A DNA stretch of 33,772 nt from the NCBI GenBank assembly GCA_902589475.1, contig CACITD010000028.1, forward strand, positions 1 to 33,772, read 5' to 3'. Within the stretch, counting starts at the first letter, position 1; every line of letters starts with the position of its first letter. A program made the position numbers and the translations under genes. Shown in pieces: positions 1-8,156 of this stretch. The DNA is from an uncultured Alphaproteobacteria bacterium. GTDB lineage: Bacteria > Pseudomonadota > Alphaproteobacteria > Thalassobaculales > Thalassobaculaceae. Below the pieces are notes generated by a model, which was given only the letters and a program-made list of their open reading frames with translations, made no database searches and was not told the origin of the DNA.

Positions 1-1
1 T

Positions 2-2269
2 AATGCCATTCTCCAATCCCAACCCAATCATCCAGATGCTAATCATAATTTAGGGGTGTTAGCTGTTAGCGTTAGTAAGGTAGAAGCTGCGATTCCTCTA
101 TTTAAAAAAGCTGTGGAAGCTAATCCTAAGGTAGAACAGTTTTGGTTAAGTTATATTGGTGCGTTAACTAAACTTAACAAGGTTGGTGAAGCTAGGGCAC
201 TTCTGGGTCAAGCTAAGTCACATGGTTTTGCAGATGAGAAGCTCAAAAAGTTAGAAGAGCAACTAAGTACCCCTCCTAAAGCTGTAGCTTCACTAAAGGA
301 AGCTTTGGATATTTTAGTGCGCTTACATAATGAGAGTAAGTTTCAAGAAGCAGTAGAATTAGGCGAAAAGCTCATAAAACAATACCCAAATGACCCAAAT
401 GTATACGGACTCCAATGTGTTTTAAAATACTCTTTAGGGAGTTATGAGGAAGCTATTGATAATGGTATGAGTGCAGTTAGCATTGCTCCTAAATATGCTG
501 AAGCCTACAACAATATTGCTATCAGCCAGATAGAACTTCAACAATATGATAAAGGCTTAACGAATTCTACAAAGGGAATTCTCCTTAAACCTGATGCTGT
601 CGAATTTCACAACACACGATTTCTCTCATTAATTAGGCTTGGGAATAATGCGGATGCAATCCGATATTACTGTCAATTCTCCATCCTAAGGGATTTTTAT
701 CCAAAAGCTTTTCACAATCTTGGTTTAGCGTTAGAACAATTTAGGGCTAGCAATTTTTCACATAGGATGGCGGACAGGTTTCTTAACCTTCTTAATTTTG
801 GAACAGCGGTTCAGCCCTACAAGGTAATCTATCCATTATTGAATTTTCTAAAAAACCAAAAAGATCTTAAGAGCGTGTTACTGCGTCGCAGAAATAATGA
901 ACAGGAAACTTCTTTCCCAGATATTTGTTCAAAGCTCGCAGAGGTACCTCTTTTTTTGAAGATTCTAGAGATAACTCCAATTCCAGACTTAGAAATAGAA
1001 CAGTTTTTGAGGCAAGCTAGATCATTTTTACTTCTGCAAAAAGAAAACTTTAGGGAACATGATAGTCTACTTAAATTTCAATGCTCTCTAGCTATGCAAT
1101 GTTATATCAATGAATATTTATATTCAGAGACCAAGGAAGAAACAGCAGCCATAGAAAAGTTAGAAGTAAAAATTCAAACCGATATCTTTGGAAAAAAAAC
1201 CTATAATAAATTTGATGTGGCATGTTTAGCCGCTTATCGTCCTTTGTCGTCTTATTCATGGAAAAGCAGGCTATCTGGGACTTTGGGTATTTCGGTTCTT
1301 TCAGACTTGCTAAAACAACAGGTAAACGATGTGCAGTATGAGATAGCGATGCAGTCCATAATAGAACGCCTTGGAAGTTCAAGTAATAAGGGTTCGCAAA
1401 TAGTTCAAAAACAATATGAAGATAACCCATACCCTCGATGGATCACCACTAAGGTAGAAATAAGCCCCGTAAATAAAATTGAATTAGTATCAAAGTTACA
1501 ACTTCGTGTTAATCGAGACGAGATTAGATCAGGAGAGTCTCTAAATATCTTAGTGGCCGGCTGCGGGACTGGCCGACATGCTATCAATACTGCAAGCAAA
1601 TTTAAAGATTGCCAGGTTACTGCGATAGACCTCAGTTTGAACAGTTTGCGGTATGCGGAACGAAAAAGCAGAGAACTTAATATAAAAAATATACGTTATA
1701 TTCATGGGGATATTTTGAGCCTAAATGACGCCGATAATATATATGATATTATCGAATGTTCGGGAGTTTTACACCACATGGATTGTCCAGTTTCAGGCTG
1801 GAGAATACTTGCAAAAAATCTAAAGGAAAACGGTTTAATGAAGATCGGCCTTTACAGCGGAGTTGCTCGCCAGCATATTGCGCATTTACGCTCTATTATC
1901 AACAAGAAAAATATTGCTCCAACAAAAAAAGGGATGATCAAATTCCGAGAAGAGCTTATTCGAAATAAATACTCAGACTTTAATTTATTAGAATACTCAA
2001 CGGAGTTCTATAGCATCAGTACTTTCCGGGATCTTTTGTTTAATTCTTTGGAACACACCTTCACATTGCCACAGATTGCTAAAATACTATCCGAGTTGAG
2101 TCTATCTTTCGCCGGTTTTGAGTTTCCAAATAGGGAAACAAAGCGAAAGTTCCGTCTGGCTTTTCCCCAAGCTAATGCTGAGTACAATTTGCAAAACTGG
2201 TCGGATTATGAAAAGCAAAACCCAAAAACTTTTTTATCTATGTATCAATTTTGGGTACATAAGGCATAA
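2..2269 (+). CDS. TPR-repeat protein fused to SAM-dependent methyltransferase (5' end cut by window)
   Basis: The reading frame is open to the left edge and encodes a TPR helix pair before the first possible start (GTG at 56), so the true start lies outside the window. The N-terminal third is tetratricopeptide repeats (for example LQSQPNHPDANHNLGVLAV and the repeats around DNA 300-720), which normally bind proteins. A long helical linker follows, then a motif YEDNPYPRW at DNA 1414-1440. The C-terminal class I methyltransferase domain has a glycine-rich SAM loop NILVAGCGTGRHA, an acidic strand end VTAIDLS and a post-motif ECSGVLHHM. I infer transfer of a methyl group to an unknown substrate, with TPRs recruiting a partner. 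Related TPR proteins in marine bacteria carry glycosyl- or sulfotransferase domains. Domain calls are firm; substrate is unknown. Confidence 0.85.
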   Translation, partial: NAILQSQPNHPDANHNLGVLAVSVSKVEAAIPLFKKAVEANPKVEQFWLSYIGALTKLNKVGEARALLGQAKSHGFADEKLKKLEEQLSTPPKAVASLKEALDILVRLHNESKFQEAVELGEKLIKQYPNDPNVYGLQCVLKYSLGSYEEAIDNGMSAVSIAPKYAEAYNNIAISQIELQQYDKGLTNSTKGILLKPDAVEFHNTRFLSLIRLGNNADAIRYYCQFSILRDFYPKAFHNLGLALEQFRASNFSHRMADRFLNLLNFGTAVQPYKVIYPLLNFLKNQKDLKSVLLRRRNNEQETSFPDICSKLAEVPLFLKILEITPIPDLEIEQFLRQARSFLLLQKENFREHDSLLKFQCSLAMQCYINEYLYSETKEETAAIEKLEVKIQTDIFGKKTYNKFDVACLAAYRPLSSYSWKSRLSGTLGISVLSDLLKQQVNDVQYEIAMQSIIERLGSSSNKGSQIVQKQYEDNPYPRWITTKVEISPVNKIELVSKLQLRVNRDEIRSGESLNILVAGCGTGRHAINTASKFKDCQVTAIDLSLNSLRYAERKSRELNIKNIRYIHGDILSLNDADNIYDIIECSGVLHHMDCPVSGWRILAKNLKENGLMKIGLYSGVARQHIAHLRSIINKKNIAPTKKGMIKFREELIRNKYSDFNLLEYSTEFYSISTFRDLLFNSLEHTFTLPQIAKILSELSLSFAGFEFPNRETKRKFRLAFPQANAEYNLQNWSDYEKQNPKTFLSMYQFWVHKA

Positions 2270-2478
2270 TTTTAGGTTTTTTATTAAAATGTGTATAGGA
2301 ATAGTGATATTTTTGTTTTTACGTAAAAATAATCTGATCATTGTCTTTCAGCTGTCTTAGGCCTGAACCCAATAATAACAAAAAGTTGTGTATTGAATTA
2401 GGATAAGGAAGTCTATTAGACTAGCACCCAAAATGGATTTATTGTTAATTAGTAAGACTAACTATAGAAAGCTGAAAT

Positions 2479-2772
2479 TTGCTTATTTATCCAGATAGAT
2501 GGGCTGTTGTTTCTGGGATAACAGCAATTTTTAGCTTTGTACTCATTTGTTTATGGTTAAGCGAAATTACAATAAGAATTTGGCACTTTGAAACACGCGA
2601 TTTAATTTTTCTTTTCATATTCATTTCGGTTCTTAGCTTCCTTCTTCATAAGAAGCAGCGCGTCCAGGCAATTAGGGAGTTAAAGACTGGTAGCGAAAAA
2701 ATTCTTGATCAATCAAAAAAAGAAGCGGAGACCTTAAGAAGATTTCTAAACGCGAAAGGCTCTGAAGATTAA
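2479..2772 (+). CDS. small two-helix membrane protein with charged C-terminal tail, hypothetical
   Basis: A 97-residue frame with a TTG start directly after an in-frame stop at 2473; a weak purine stretch GAAAG at 2467-2471 could be the ribosome site. Two hydrophobic segments (about residues 9-30 and 40-56) suggest two membrane helices, followed by a lysine/glutamate-rich, probably helical or coiled-coil tail of about 40 residues in the cytoplasm. I do not recognise the family. It stands alone between the TPR-methyltransferase and the catabolic operon, with about 200 and 160 bases of AT-rich DNA on either side. The amphipathic tail and clean stop make it a plausible gene, but no start signal is strong. 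Confidence 0.5.
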   Translation: MLIYPDRWAVVSGITAIFSFVLICLWLSEITIRIWHFETRDLIFLFIFISVLSFLLHKKQRVQAIRELKTGSEKILDQSKKEAETLRRFLNAKGSED

Positions 2773-2930
2773 TGCACTTGCTTGTAAAGAAAATTATCTT
2801 TCGATTTCATTGTTTCAATAATACTTTTAAAATTTTTAACTCAAAAAATTTATCTCTTATGGAAACATAGATTTAAATTTTCTCTATGCGATATTCATGG
2901 CTTAAAATGTAAAATTTTCTGAGGGGGAGA

Positions 2931-3770
2931 ATGGTTCTTGTGAATGCTAGCGATCCAATTCCAGCAGTTGTAGAAAGCGAGGCAACCGGGGATATAAAAA
3001 ATATTTTCGATGATATAAAAAACGTGACAGGCGTAGATGTGGTAAATCTTGTCTGGCGGCATCTTGCTACAACCCAAAATGCACTGCCGTATCTCTGGGG
3101 AGTTTTACGTCCCGTATATGAAAGCGGTTTTATCAATCATCAAGCGGTAGAATTTCAAAGCCAGTTAGTGCTTCCAAATCTTCCAAAATTTAAAGATGAA
3201 ATACTTTTCGCGTCGGGAATAGATAATCTCGGAAAATTAACGATTAATAATATTTTAGTGTCGTATAACCGGACAAACACCATAAATTTGATTGCGCTTC
3301 AGGCCGCACTGATAACTTTAACTGGCGCAGAGGACGTCACTCTCGAGCCGACACATAAAAAAGCAGCGAGTGTTAATCTGCTGCCAATGCCACCTTTGCC
3401 AGCTATAAGCGACTTAAACTCAACTACGATTTCACTCGTAGAGGGACTCAATTCGCTTGGGGAAGAGGATGGAACAATTATAGCTAGTATGTATCGGCAT
3501 TTAGCTTACTGGCCAAGTTATCTTGCTTTGGTAAAAATAGCGTTGGAGCCAATTGCATCATCTGGAGAACTTAAAAGAGCCATAGAAAAGTCCAGAGAGC
3601 AGAGCGCTGAGAAAGCACTATCCTTATCAAAATTCTTGGCGCCTTTTCCGGCGAGTATTAGCTCTTCTTGCTTCTATGAAATAAAAAGCGTTTTAGAACT
3701 ATTTACTAGGCATCCATTGTCAAAAATGGTGGTCATTTGTGGAATGTTAATGAAAGCACTTGAAAACTGA
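2931..3770 (+). CDS. DehI-like (halocarboxylic acid dehalogenase fold) two-repeat helical protein
   Basis: All-helical protein of 279 residues made of two similar halves: WRHLATTQNALPYLWGVLRP in the first matches YRHLAYWPSYLALVKIALEP in the second. This internal duplication and the length fit the DehI family (group I 2-haloacid dehalogenase, Pfam PF10778; Pseudomonas putida DehI is about 300 aa). That family hydrolyses D- and L-2-haloacids without a covalent intermediate. From memory of DehI, the catalytic Asp lies just before the second-repeat A-x-W-P motif; here that stretch reads ASMYRHLAYWP with no Asp, so dehalogenase activity is doubtful. The start ATG follows GAGGGGGA at 2921-2928; a GTG at 2940 with better spacing is possible. 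First gene of the plus-strand operon running to 8447. Confidence 0.6.
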   Translation: MVLVNASDPIPAVVESEATGDIKNIFDDIKNVTGVDVVNLVWRHLATTQNALPYLWGVLRPVYESGFINHQAVEFQSQLVLPNLPKFKDEILFASGIDNLGKLTINNILVSYNRTNTINLIALQAALITLTGAEDVTLEPTHKKAASVNLLPMPPLPAISDLNSTTISLVEGLNSLGEEDGTIIASMYRHLAYWPSYLALVKIALEPIASSGELKRAIEKSREQSAEKALSLSKFLAPFPASISSSCFYEIKSVLELFTRHPLSKMVVICGMLMKALEN

Positions 3771-3789
3771 TTTATTAAGTAGAGGCTCG

Positions 3790-5415
3790 ATGGAAAAGCT
3801 TTCATTCGGTCAAAAACCTAAAGTTTTAGTGGTTGGTGCTGGGCCAATTGGTTTAGCGGCCGCGCTTGAGTTTTCCAATTTTGAGATCCAAACTCTGGTT
3901 GTAGATGAACTGTCTGAGATAAATAGAGCGAGTAAGGCGATCTGCTGGTCCCAGAGAAGTCTCGAGATATTAAATAGAGTAGGTCTTGCTGAACAATTTA
4001 TTAAGAAAGGCAGTACATGGAAAAAAGGGCGTGTTTTTAAGGCTGAAGAAGAAATATACAATTTCAACCTACAAGTCGAAGCGGGTTTTAAGGCTCCTGC
4101 TTTCATAAATCTACAGCAATATTATGTTGAGCAGTTTCTGATCGATAAATTGAAAGAATTTGAATACCCGGTGCTACGACGAGGCCATAAAGTTGTAGAT
4201 ATTTCCCTAACAAAAGATAATCGAGCTCTGGTTCAAATTGAACATGATCAGGACATGTATAAAGTTATCGCTGATTATGTTGTAGCTGCTGATGGTGTTC
4301 GCAGTACTATTCGTAAAGCCTTAGAACTGGAGATGCAGGGAAACTATTTTGATGAACAGTTTCTAATCGTTGATGTAAAGGTTAATAGAAGTTTTCCTCT
4401 AGAGCGAAAATTTTGGTTTCAGCCAAAGTTTCATGATGGACAATCTGCTTTACTGCACGTTCAACCGGATAATATTTTGAGAATTGATTTACAACTTGGG
4501 CCAAATATGGATCCAGAGCTGGAACTGGACGAGGAAAGAGTAAGAGCACGGGTCAATAAAATCCTAGGAAGTGATGTAGATTATAAATTAGAGTGGATAA
4601 GTCTTTATAGCTTTTCGTGTAAACGAATGCAGCGGTTTAGACATGGCCCAATCTTCTTTGTTGGTGATGCTGCCCATGCAGTTAGTCCGTTTGGAGCGAG
4701 AGGAGGTAATGGAGGCATTCAGGATATAGACAATTTAGTATGGAAAGTTAGTTCTGTTATCAAAGGAAAGGCATCAAGAGCTTTGCTTGATACGTACGAT
4801 GAAGAGAGGATCCCTGCTGCAGACGAAAATCTTTTGAATTCTGCGAGAAGTACGGGATTTATGACGCCTAAAACGCAAGCTAGTGTAGACTTCAGAGAGG
4901 CGGTCTTCGAATTGTCTAAAACGATGCCATTTGCGCGAGACTTTATAAATAGCGGCCGTTTGTCTCAACCCTATAAATATATAGGTTCTTCTCTCGTTTC
5001 TGAAGACGACATCAGTTTCTGTAGTGACGGTATTTTGCCAGGGCAATCGATTTTAGACGCTCCTATTTTTATCGGACGTAACCAAACTTGGCTGATAGAT
5101 CAGATAGCAAATGCTTTCAGTTTAGTCGCATTCGTGGATGAGGAAAAGACTGCTTTATCGATCCCTGAGTATTTAGATGAGGTATGTGGACAACTGGATT
5201 TGGTCGAGCAATACTTGGTGGTAACCTCTAAAAGATTAAATGGAACAAGTAAAAAATTTCTTTACGATGCGACCGGCTTGGCTTTTGAAAGATGGGCTGC
5301 CTACGACGGCACTATTTATTTAGTTCGACCAGATCATCATATAGCAGCACGTTGGAAAGAGACTCCAACGATATTAGAATTAAAACAGGCCTATAGAAAG
5401 TCGATTAGTTTATGA
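3790..5415 (+). CDS. FAD-dependent aromatic-ring monooxygenase (PheA/MhpA type)
   Basis: Class A flavoprotein hydroxylase of about 541 residues. It has the N-terminal Rossmann motif VVGAGPIGLAAALEF (about residues 14-28), the DG motif VVAADGVRSTIRKAL (about 163-177) and the GD motif GDAAHAVSPFGARGGNGG (about 292-309) that contact FAD and NAD(P)H. A C-terminal thioredoxin-like extension ends in VRPDHHIAARW, as in phenol 2-monooxygenase and 3-(3-hydroxyphenyl)propionate hydroxylase. Such enzymes insert one O2-derived oxygen into phenolic or heteroaromatic rings using NAD(P)H. I chose ATG 3790 because AGAGG lies just upstream (3781-3785); a TTG at 3760, overlapping the preceding gene, would add ten residues. 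It overlaps the DUF2783 gene by ATGA, a known pairing. The substrate cannot be read from sequence. Confidence 0.88.
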   Translation: MEKLSFGQKPKVLVVGAGPIGLAAALEFSNFEIQTLVVDELSEINRASKAICWSQRSLEILNRVGLAEQFIKKGSTWKKGRVFKAEEEIYNFNLQVEAGFKAPAFINLQQYYVEQFLIDKLKEFEYPVLRRGHKVVDISLTKDNRALVQIEHDQDMYKVIADYVVAADGVRSTIRKALELEMQGNYFDEQFLIVDVKVNRSFPLERKFWFQPKFHDGQSALLHVQPDNILRIDLQLGPNMDPELELDEERVRARVNKILGSDVDYKLEWISLYSFSCKRMQRFRHGPIFFVGDAAHAVSPFGARGGNGGIQDIDNLVWKVSSVIKGKASRALLDTYDEERIPAADENLLNSARSTGFMTPKTQASVDFREAVFELSKTMPFARDFINSGRLSQPYKYIGSSLVSEDDISFCSDGILPGQSILDAPIFIGRNQTWLIDQIANAFSLVAFVDEEKTALSIPEYLDEVCGQLDLVEQYLVVTSKRLNGTSKKFLYDATGLAFERWAAYDGTIYLVRPDHHIAARWKETPTILELKQAYRKSISL

Positions 5416-5624
5416 ACGCTGACGATTATTTAACCCAAATAAATAATATTACTGATCCGGATCAGTTTTACGAAGATCTCATTCAAGCGCATGATGGGTT
5501 ATCAGCTAACCAGAGTCAGCAATTGAATTCGCGTATAATTCTTTTAATGGCAAACCAAATAGCAGATAATAGAAGGCTTAAGGAATTAATAACTTTAGCG
5601 AAAATGAGCTTGGATGTAACCTAG
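5412..5624 (+). CDS. DUF2783 family small protein
   Basis: A 70-residue soluble helical protein whose pattern FYEDLIQAHDGLS...LNSRIILLMANQIAD matches DUF2783 as I remember it. Such proteins are typically encoded next to aromatic-type FAD monooxygenases and are presumed accessory, though their role is not established. The ATG overlaps the monooxygenase stop (ATGA), implying translational coupling and matched expression. The stop codon TAG lies in the loop of a small hairpin followed by seven T residues, so some transcripts may end here. Confidence 0.75.
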   Translation: MNADDYLTQINNITDPDQFYEDLIQAHDGLSANQSQQLNSRIILLMANQIADNRRLKELITLAKMSLDVT

Positions 5625-5636
5625 CTAGGTTTTTTT
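5618..5636 (+). terminator. weak intrinsic terminator or attenuator overlapping a stop codon
   Basis: The 14-base palindrome AACCTAGCTAGGTT can fold as a 5-bp stem with a four-base loop, directly followed by seven T residues (5630-5636). The loop contains the TAG stop of the DUF2783 gene (5622-5624). The stem is short, so termination would be partial; a ribosome at the stop codon would mask it. Only 30 bases separate it from the next gene of the apparent operon. Confidence 0.45.
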
Positions 5637-5666
5637 AAATATTTCTAATTAAGGAAGGTAAATACA

Positions 5667-5957
5667 ATGCCAAAAGGTTATTGGATAAGCGCTCACCGAA
5701 AAAAAGCTGATGCAAGTAAGCACGCAGCTTATGTAAAAATTGCAATACCTGCCATAGAAAAAGCGGGAGGTCGTTTCCTTGTTAAAGGTGGTGATTTAGT
5801 TGCAAAAGAAAATGGTCTTATGGAAAGAACAGTAGTAATCGAGTTTCCTAGCTATGAAGATGCCAAAAAAGCTTACGACTCAGCTGATTATAAAATGGCA
5901 CTAAAAGAGTTAGAAGGCGGAGCGGATAGAGATCTTCGAATAGTTGAAGGCGTTTAG
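5667..5957 (+). CDS. DUF1330 domain protein, first copy
   Basis: A 96-residue protein with the DUF1330 pattern: GYWISAHRK at the start, AGGRFLVKGGD in the middle, and RTVVIEFPSYEDAKKAYDS then DYK near the end. The family has a ferredoxin-like, dimeric alpha-beta barrel fold related to small monooxygenases and isomerases such as EthD and MLI; most members have no proven activity. A strong site AAGGAAGG (5652-5659) precedes the ATG. A second, clearly diverged DUF1330 gene closes the same operon at 8157. It probably acts on, or binds, an intermediate of the pathway. Confidence 0.85.
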   Translation: MPKGYWISAHRKKADASKHAAYVKIAIPAIEKAGGRFLVKGGDLVAKENGLMERTVVIEFPSYEDAKKAYDSADYKMALKELEGGADRDLRIVEGV

Positions 5958-5958
5958 T

Positions 5959-6879
5959 TTGTTAACGGATGAAATCACAGCTCACGAAGCGGAAGATGAC
6001 CCTCGAAATCAACACCTACTAATTTATGTCGATGGGAAGATCGTTCCTCGGTCCGATGCTAAGGTAAGCGTTTATGACTCTGGGTTTATGTTGGGGGATG
6101 GTGTTTGGGAGGGTCTTCGTTTTTATAATGGCTCTTGGGCTTTTCTAGATGAGCACATCAATCGACTGTTTGAGGCAGCAAAGGTAATCGATTTAGATAT
6201 CAACCTACAAAAAGTAGAATTGATAGCAGCTCTGGAGAAAACGCGCTTAGCTAATCGCATTACAAAAGATGCTCATGCGAGATTGATGGTGACTAGGGGA
6301 ATAAAAGCGAGGCCATTCCAACATCCCTCGTTGTCCCTTCAAGGGCCTACAATCGTGATCATAATAGAACATTCGGTGCCCAAATTTTCGCGGCCAATAA
6401 AACTTGCCACAGTCCCTAATATTAGGGGGCTGCCGATGACGCAGGATCCAAAACTCAATAGTCACTCGAAATTGAATTGTATATTGGCCTGCATTGCCGC
6501 TCAAAAAGCTGGAGCTGATGAAGCTTTAATGCTGGATGTAAATGGTTTTGTATGCACCACAAATTCATGTAATTTTTTTATTGTTAGGTCGGGAGAAGTA
6601 TGGACTTCTACTGGTGACTATTGTTTGAATGGAATAACACGTCAGAAGGTTATAGAAATCTGTAAGTTAGAGGGCATACTGATTTTTGAAAAAAATTTCT
6701 CTTTAGTAGAAGTCTATGGGGCTGATGAAGCTTTTCTTACAGGTACATTTGGGGCGCAAGTACCCGTTGGGTTAGTAGATGGTCGCCCAATAGGTAATGG
6801 AGTTGCGGGAGATATTACCAAAAGAATAAGATCGGCATATTTCGACCTCATCGAGAAAAATACCCAATGCTCAAAGTAG
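5959..6879 (+). CDS. class IV PLP-dependent aminotransferase with Thr replacing the pyridine-binding Glu
   Basis: Fold type IV aminotransferase of about 306 residues, the family of branched-chain and D-amino-acid transaminases and 4-amino-4-deoxychorismate lyase. N-terminal IYVDGKIVPRSDAKVSVYDS and GDGVWEGLRFYNG are family hallmarks. K171 in NSHSKLN is the expected Schiff-base lysine. In GFVCTTNSCNFF the position that is Glu in IlvE and DAAT (bonded to the PLP pyridine nitrogen) is T200. The later GITRQKVIE and EAFLTGT blocks, which hold phosphate and substrate, are present. I prefer TTG 5959, preceded by GAAGG at 5946-5950, over TTG 5944, which would overlap DUF1330 by 14 bases. It probably transaminates an amino acid or amine made by its operon neighbours. 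Confidence 0.83.
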   Translation: MLTDEITAHEAEDDPRNQHLLIYVDGKIVPRSDAKVSVYDSGFMLGDGVWEGLRFYNGSWAFLDEHINRLFEAAKVIDLDINLQKVELIAALEKTRLANRITKDAHARLMVTRGIKARPFQHPSLSLQGPTIVIIIEHSVPKFSRPIKLATVPNIRGLPMTQDPKLNSHSKLNCILACIAAQKAGADEALMLDVNGFVCTTNSCNFFIVRSGEVWTSTGDYCLNGITRQKVIEICKLEGILIFEKNFSLVEVYGADEAFLTGTFGAQVPVGLVDGRPIGNGVAGDITKRIRSAYFDLIEKNTQCSK

Positions 6880-6888
6880 AAGGAAAAA

Positions 6889-8121
6889 ATGCAAACAATA
6901 CCTATTAATTCTGATCGACTTTTAAGCGATCTTCGTGAACTAAGAAAAATTGGCGGGGTTAGCTCCGGCGTTGTTCGTCCAGCTTTCAGCGACTCTGATA
7001 TGAAGGCTAGATATTGGTTGAAAAAGAGATTTGAGGATGCTCATCTTGATACAAAAATAGATGGTGTTGGAAACGTTCTAGGCCGTTCACGAAAAATAGG
7101 CACCAGTATTCTTCTAGGATCACATTCGGATACTCAACCAGAAGGCGGATGGCTAGATGGAGCGTTAGGAGTTATCTATGGTTTGGAGGTCGCGCGGACC
7201 CTTCATGAATACGATAAGACGAGCCAGTTATCAGTGGATGTAGTTTCTTGGCAAGACGAGGAAAGTAATTTTTTGTCATGCTTAGGCAGTAGGTCTTGGT
7301 GTGGAACCTTAAATCCCGATTTAGAAAAATTGGCTGTAAGCCGAGAAGGTGAGAAATTAGAGCACGCGTTGAAAAGAGTAGGCTTAGACAATACACCTAG
7401 ACTCAAAATTGAGGAAAATAGGTATTTAGGGTACCTTGAAGCACATATTGAACAGGGTTGTTATCTGGAAGAGGCCAGTGAAAAAATTGGAATTGTAACC
7501 GCAATTGTGGGAATACGCGCGTTTATTATAAGTTTCAAGGGTGAACAGAACCACGCCGGAACAACAACGATGAAGCGTCGCAAAGACGCAGCAACAGCTA
7601 TGTTCGAAACGGCCTACAGAATAAACAACCAATTTCCATCTTTGGCAAATGAAACGACGGTTTGGACTATCGGAAATGCCACTGTGGAACCTGGTGCGTC
7701 TTCTATCGTACCCGGTGCTGCAGAACTTACCCTGCAGTTTCGAGATCAAGACGAGCGGATCTTAGATTCCTTGGAAGCAGAAGTGCGAAAAATAGTTTCT
7801 GAGATTGAGAACAAAACCGAAATCAAATTAGATGTTCGCCCCGGTAGAGAAGTGATCCGACCCTCAAAAATGGATTCGAGTTTTCAAAAACATCTTTCGA
7901 AAGCGGCTCAGGCAATCACACCAAATGCATGGCGTTACATGCCGAGTGCGGCAGGGCATGACCCGATGGTCATTCATGAAAAACTTCCATGTGGTATGCT
8001 GTTCATTCCGTCTATTAGAGGAATAAGCCATAATTTCGATGAAGATAGTCACGAAGAAGATATTGTTTTGGGATGTGAGGTTCTAACTTCGGCGGTGGCC
8101 TCAATTTTGATGAGTGAATAG
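6889..8121 (+). CDS. M20-family Zn-dependent amidohydrolase (N-carbamoyl-L-amino acid hydrolase / allantoate amidohydrolase type)
   Basis: A 410-residue bimetallic hydrolase of the hydantoinase/carbamoylase subfamily of M20. Metal ligands and their context are visible: SHSDT (H79), GGWLDGALGV (bridging D90), WQDEESNF (E124/E125), EAHIEQG (H186) and a final GISHNFDEDSHEED. The lid-domain motif NHAGTTTMKRRKDA matches the substrate-binding and dimerisation region. Family members remove N-carbamoyl or ureido groups, releasing ammonia, CO2 and an amino acid. ATG 6889 follows AAGGAAA at 6881-6887 and lies 9 bases after the aminotransferase, which could take over the freed amino acid. Exact substrate (carbamoyl amino acid, ureidopropionate, allantoate or another amide) is not determinable here. 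Confidence 0.87.
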   Translation: MQTIPINSDRLLSDLRELRKIGGVSSGVVRPAFSDSDMKARYWLKKRFEDAHLDTKIDGVGNVLGRSRKIGTSILLGSHSDTQPEGGWLDGALGVIYGLEVARTLHEYDKTSQLSVDVVSWQDEESNFLSCLGSRSWCGTLNPDLEKLAVSREGEKLEHALKRVGLDNTPRLKIEENRYLGYLEAHIEQGCYLEEASEKIGIVTAIVGIRAFIISFKGEQNHAGTTTMKRRKDAATAMFETAYRINNQFPSLANETTVWTIGNATVEPGASSIVPGAAELTLQFRDQDERILDSLEAEVRKIVSEIENKTEIKLDVRPGREVIRPSKMDSSFQKHLSKAAQAITPNAWRYMPSAAGHDPMVIHEKLPCGMLFIPSIRGISHNFDEDSHEEDIVLGCEVLTSAVASILMSE

Positions 8122-8143
8122 TTTGATATCAAAGTGTTTTATT

Positions 8144-8151
8144 AAAGGAGG
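8144..8151 (+). promoter_or_regulatory. near-perfect Shine-Dalgarno site
   Basis: AAAGGAGG stands five bases before the ATG of the second DUF1330 gene and is the strongest ribosome site noticed in the window. It suggests this last small gene is made in excess over the enzymes before it. Confidence 0.75.
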
Positions 8152-8156
8152 AACCT

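Noticed and set aside
2118-2360. 80-aa plus-strand frame overlapping the end of the TPR-methyltransferase
   Set aside because: Most of it lies inside the methyltransferase gene in another frame; the tail is hydrophobic by AT-rich chance and there is no start signal.
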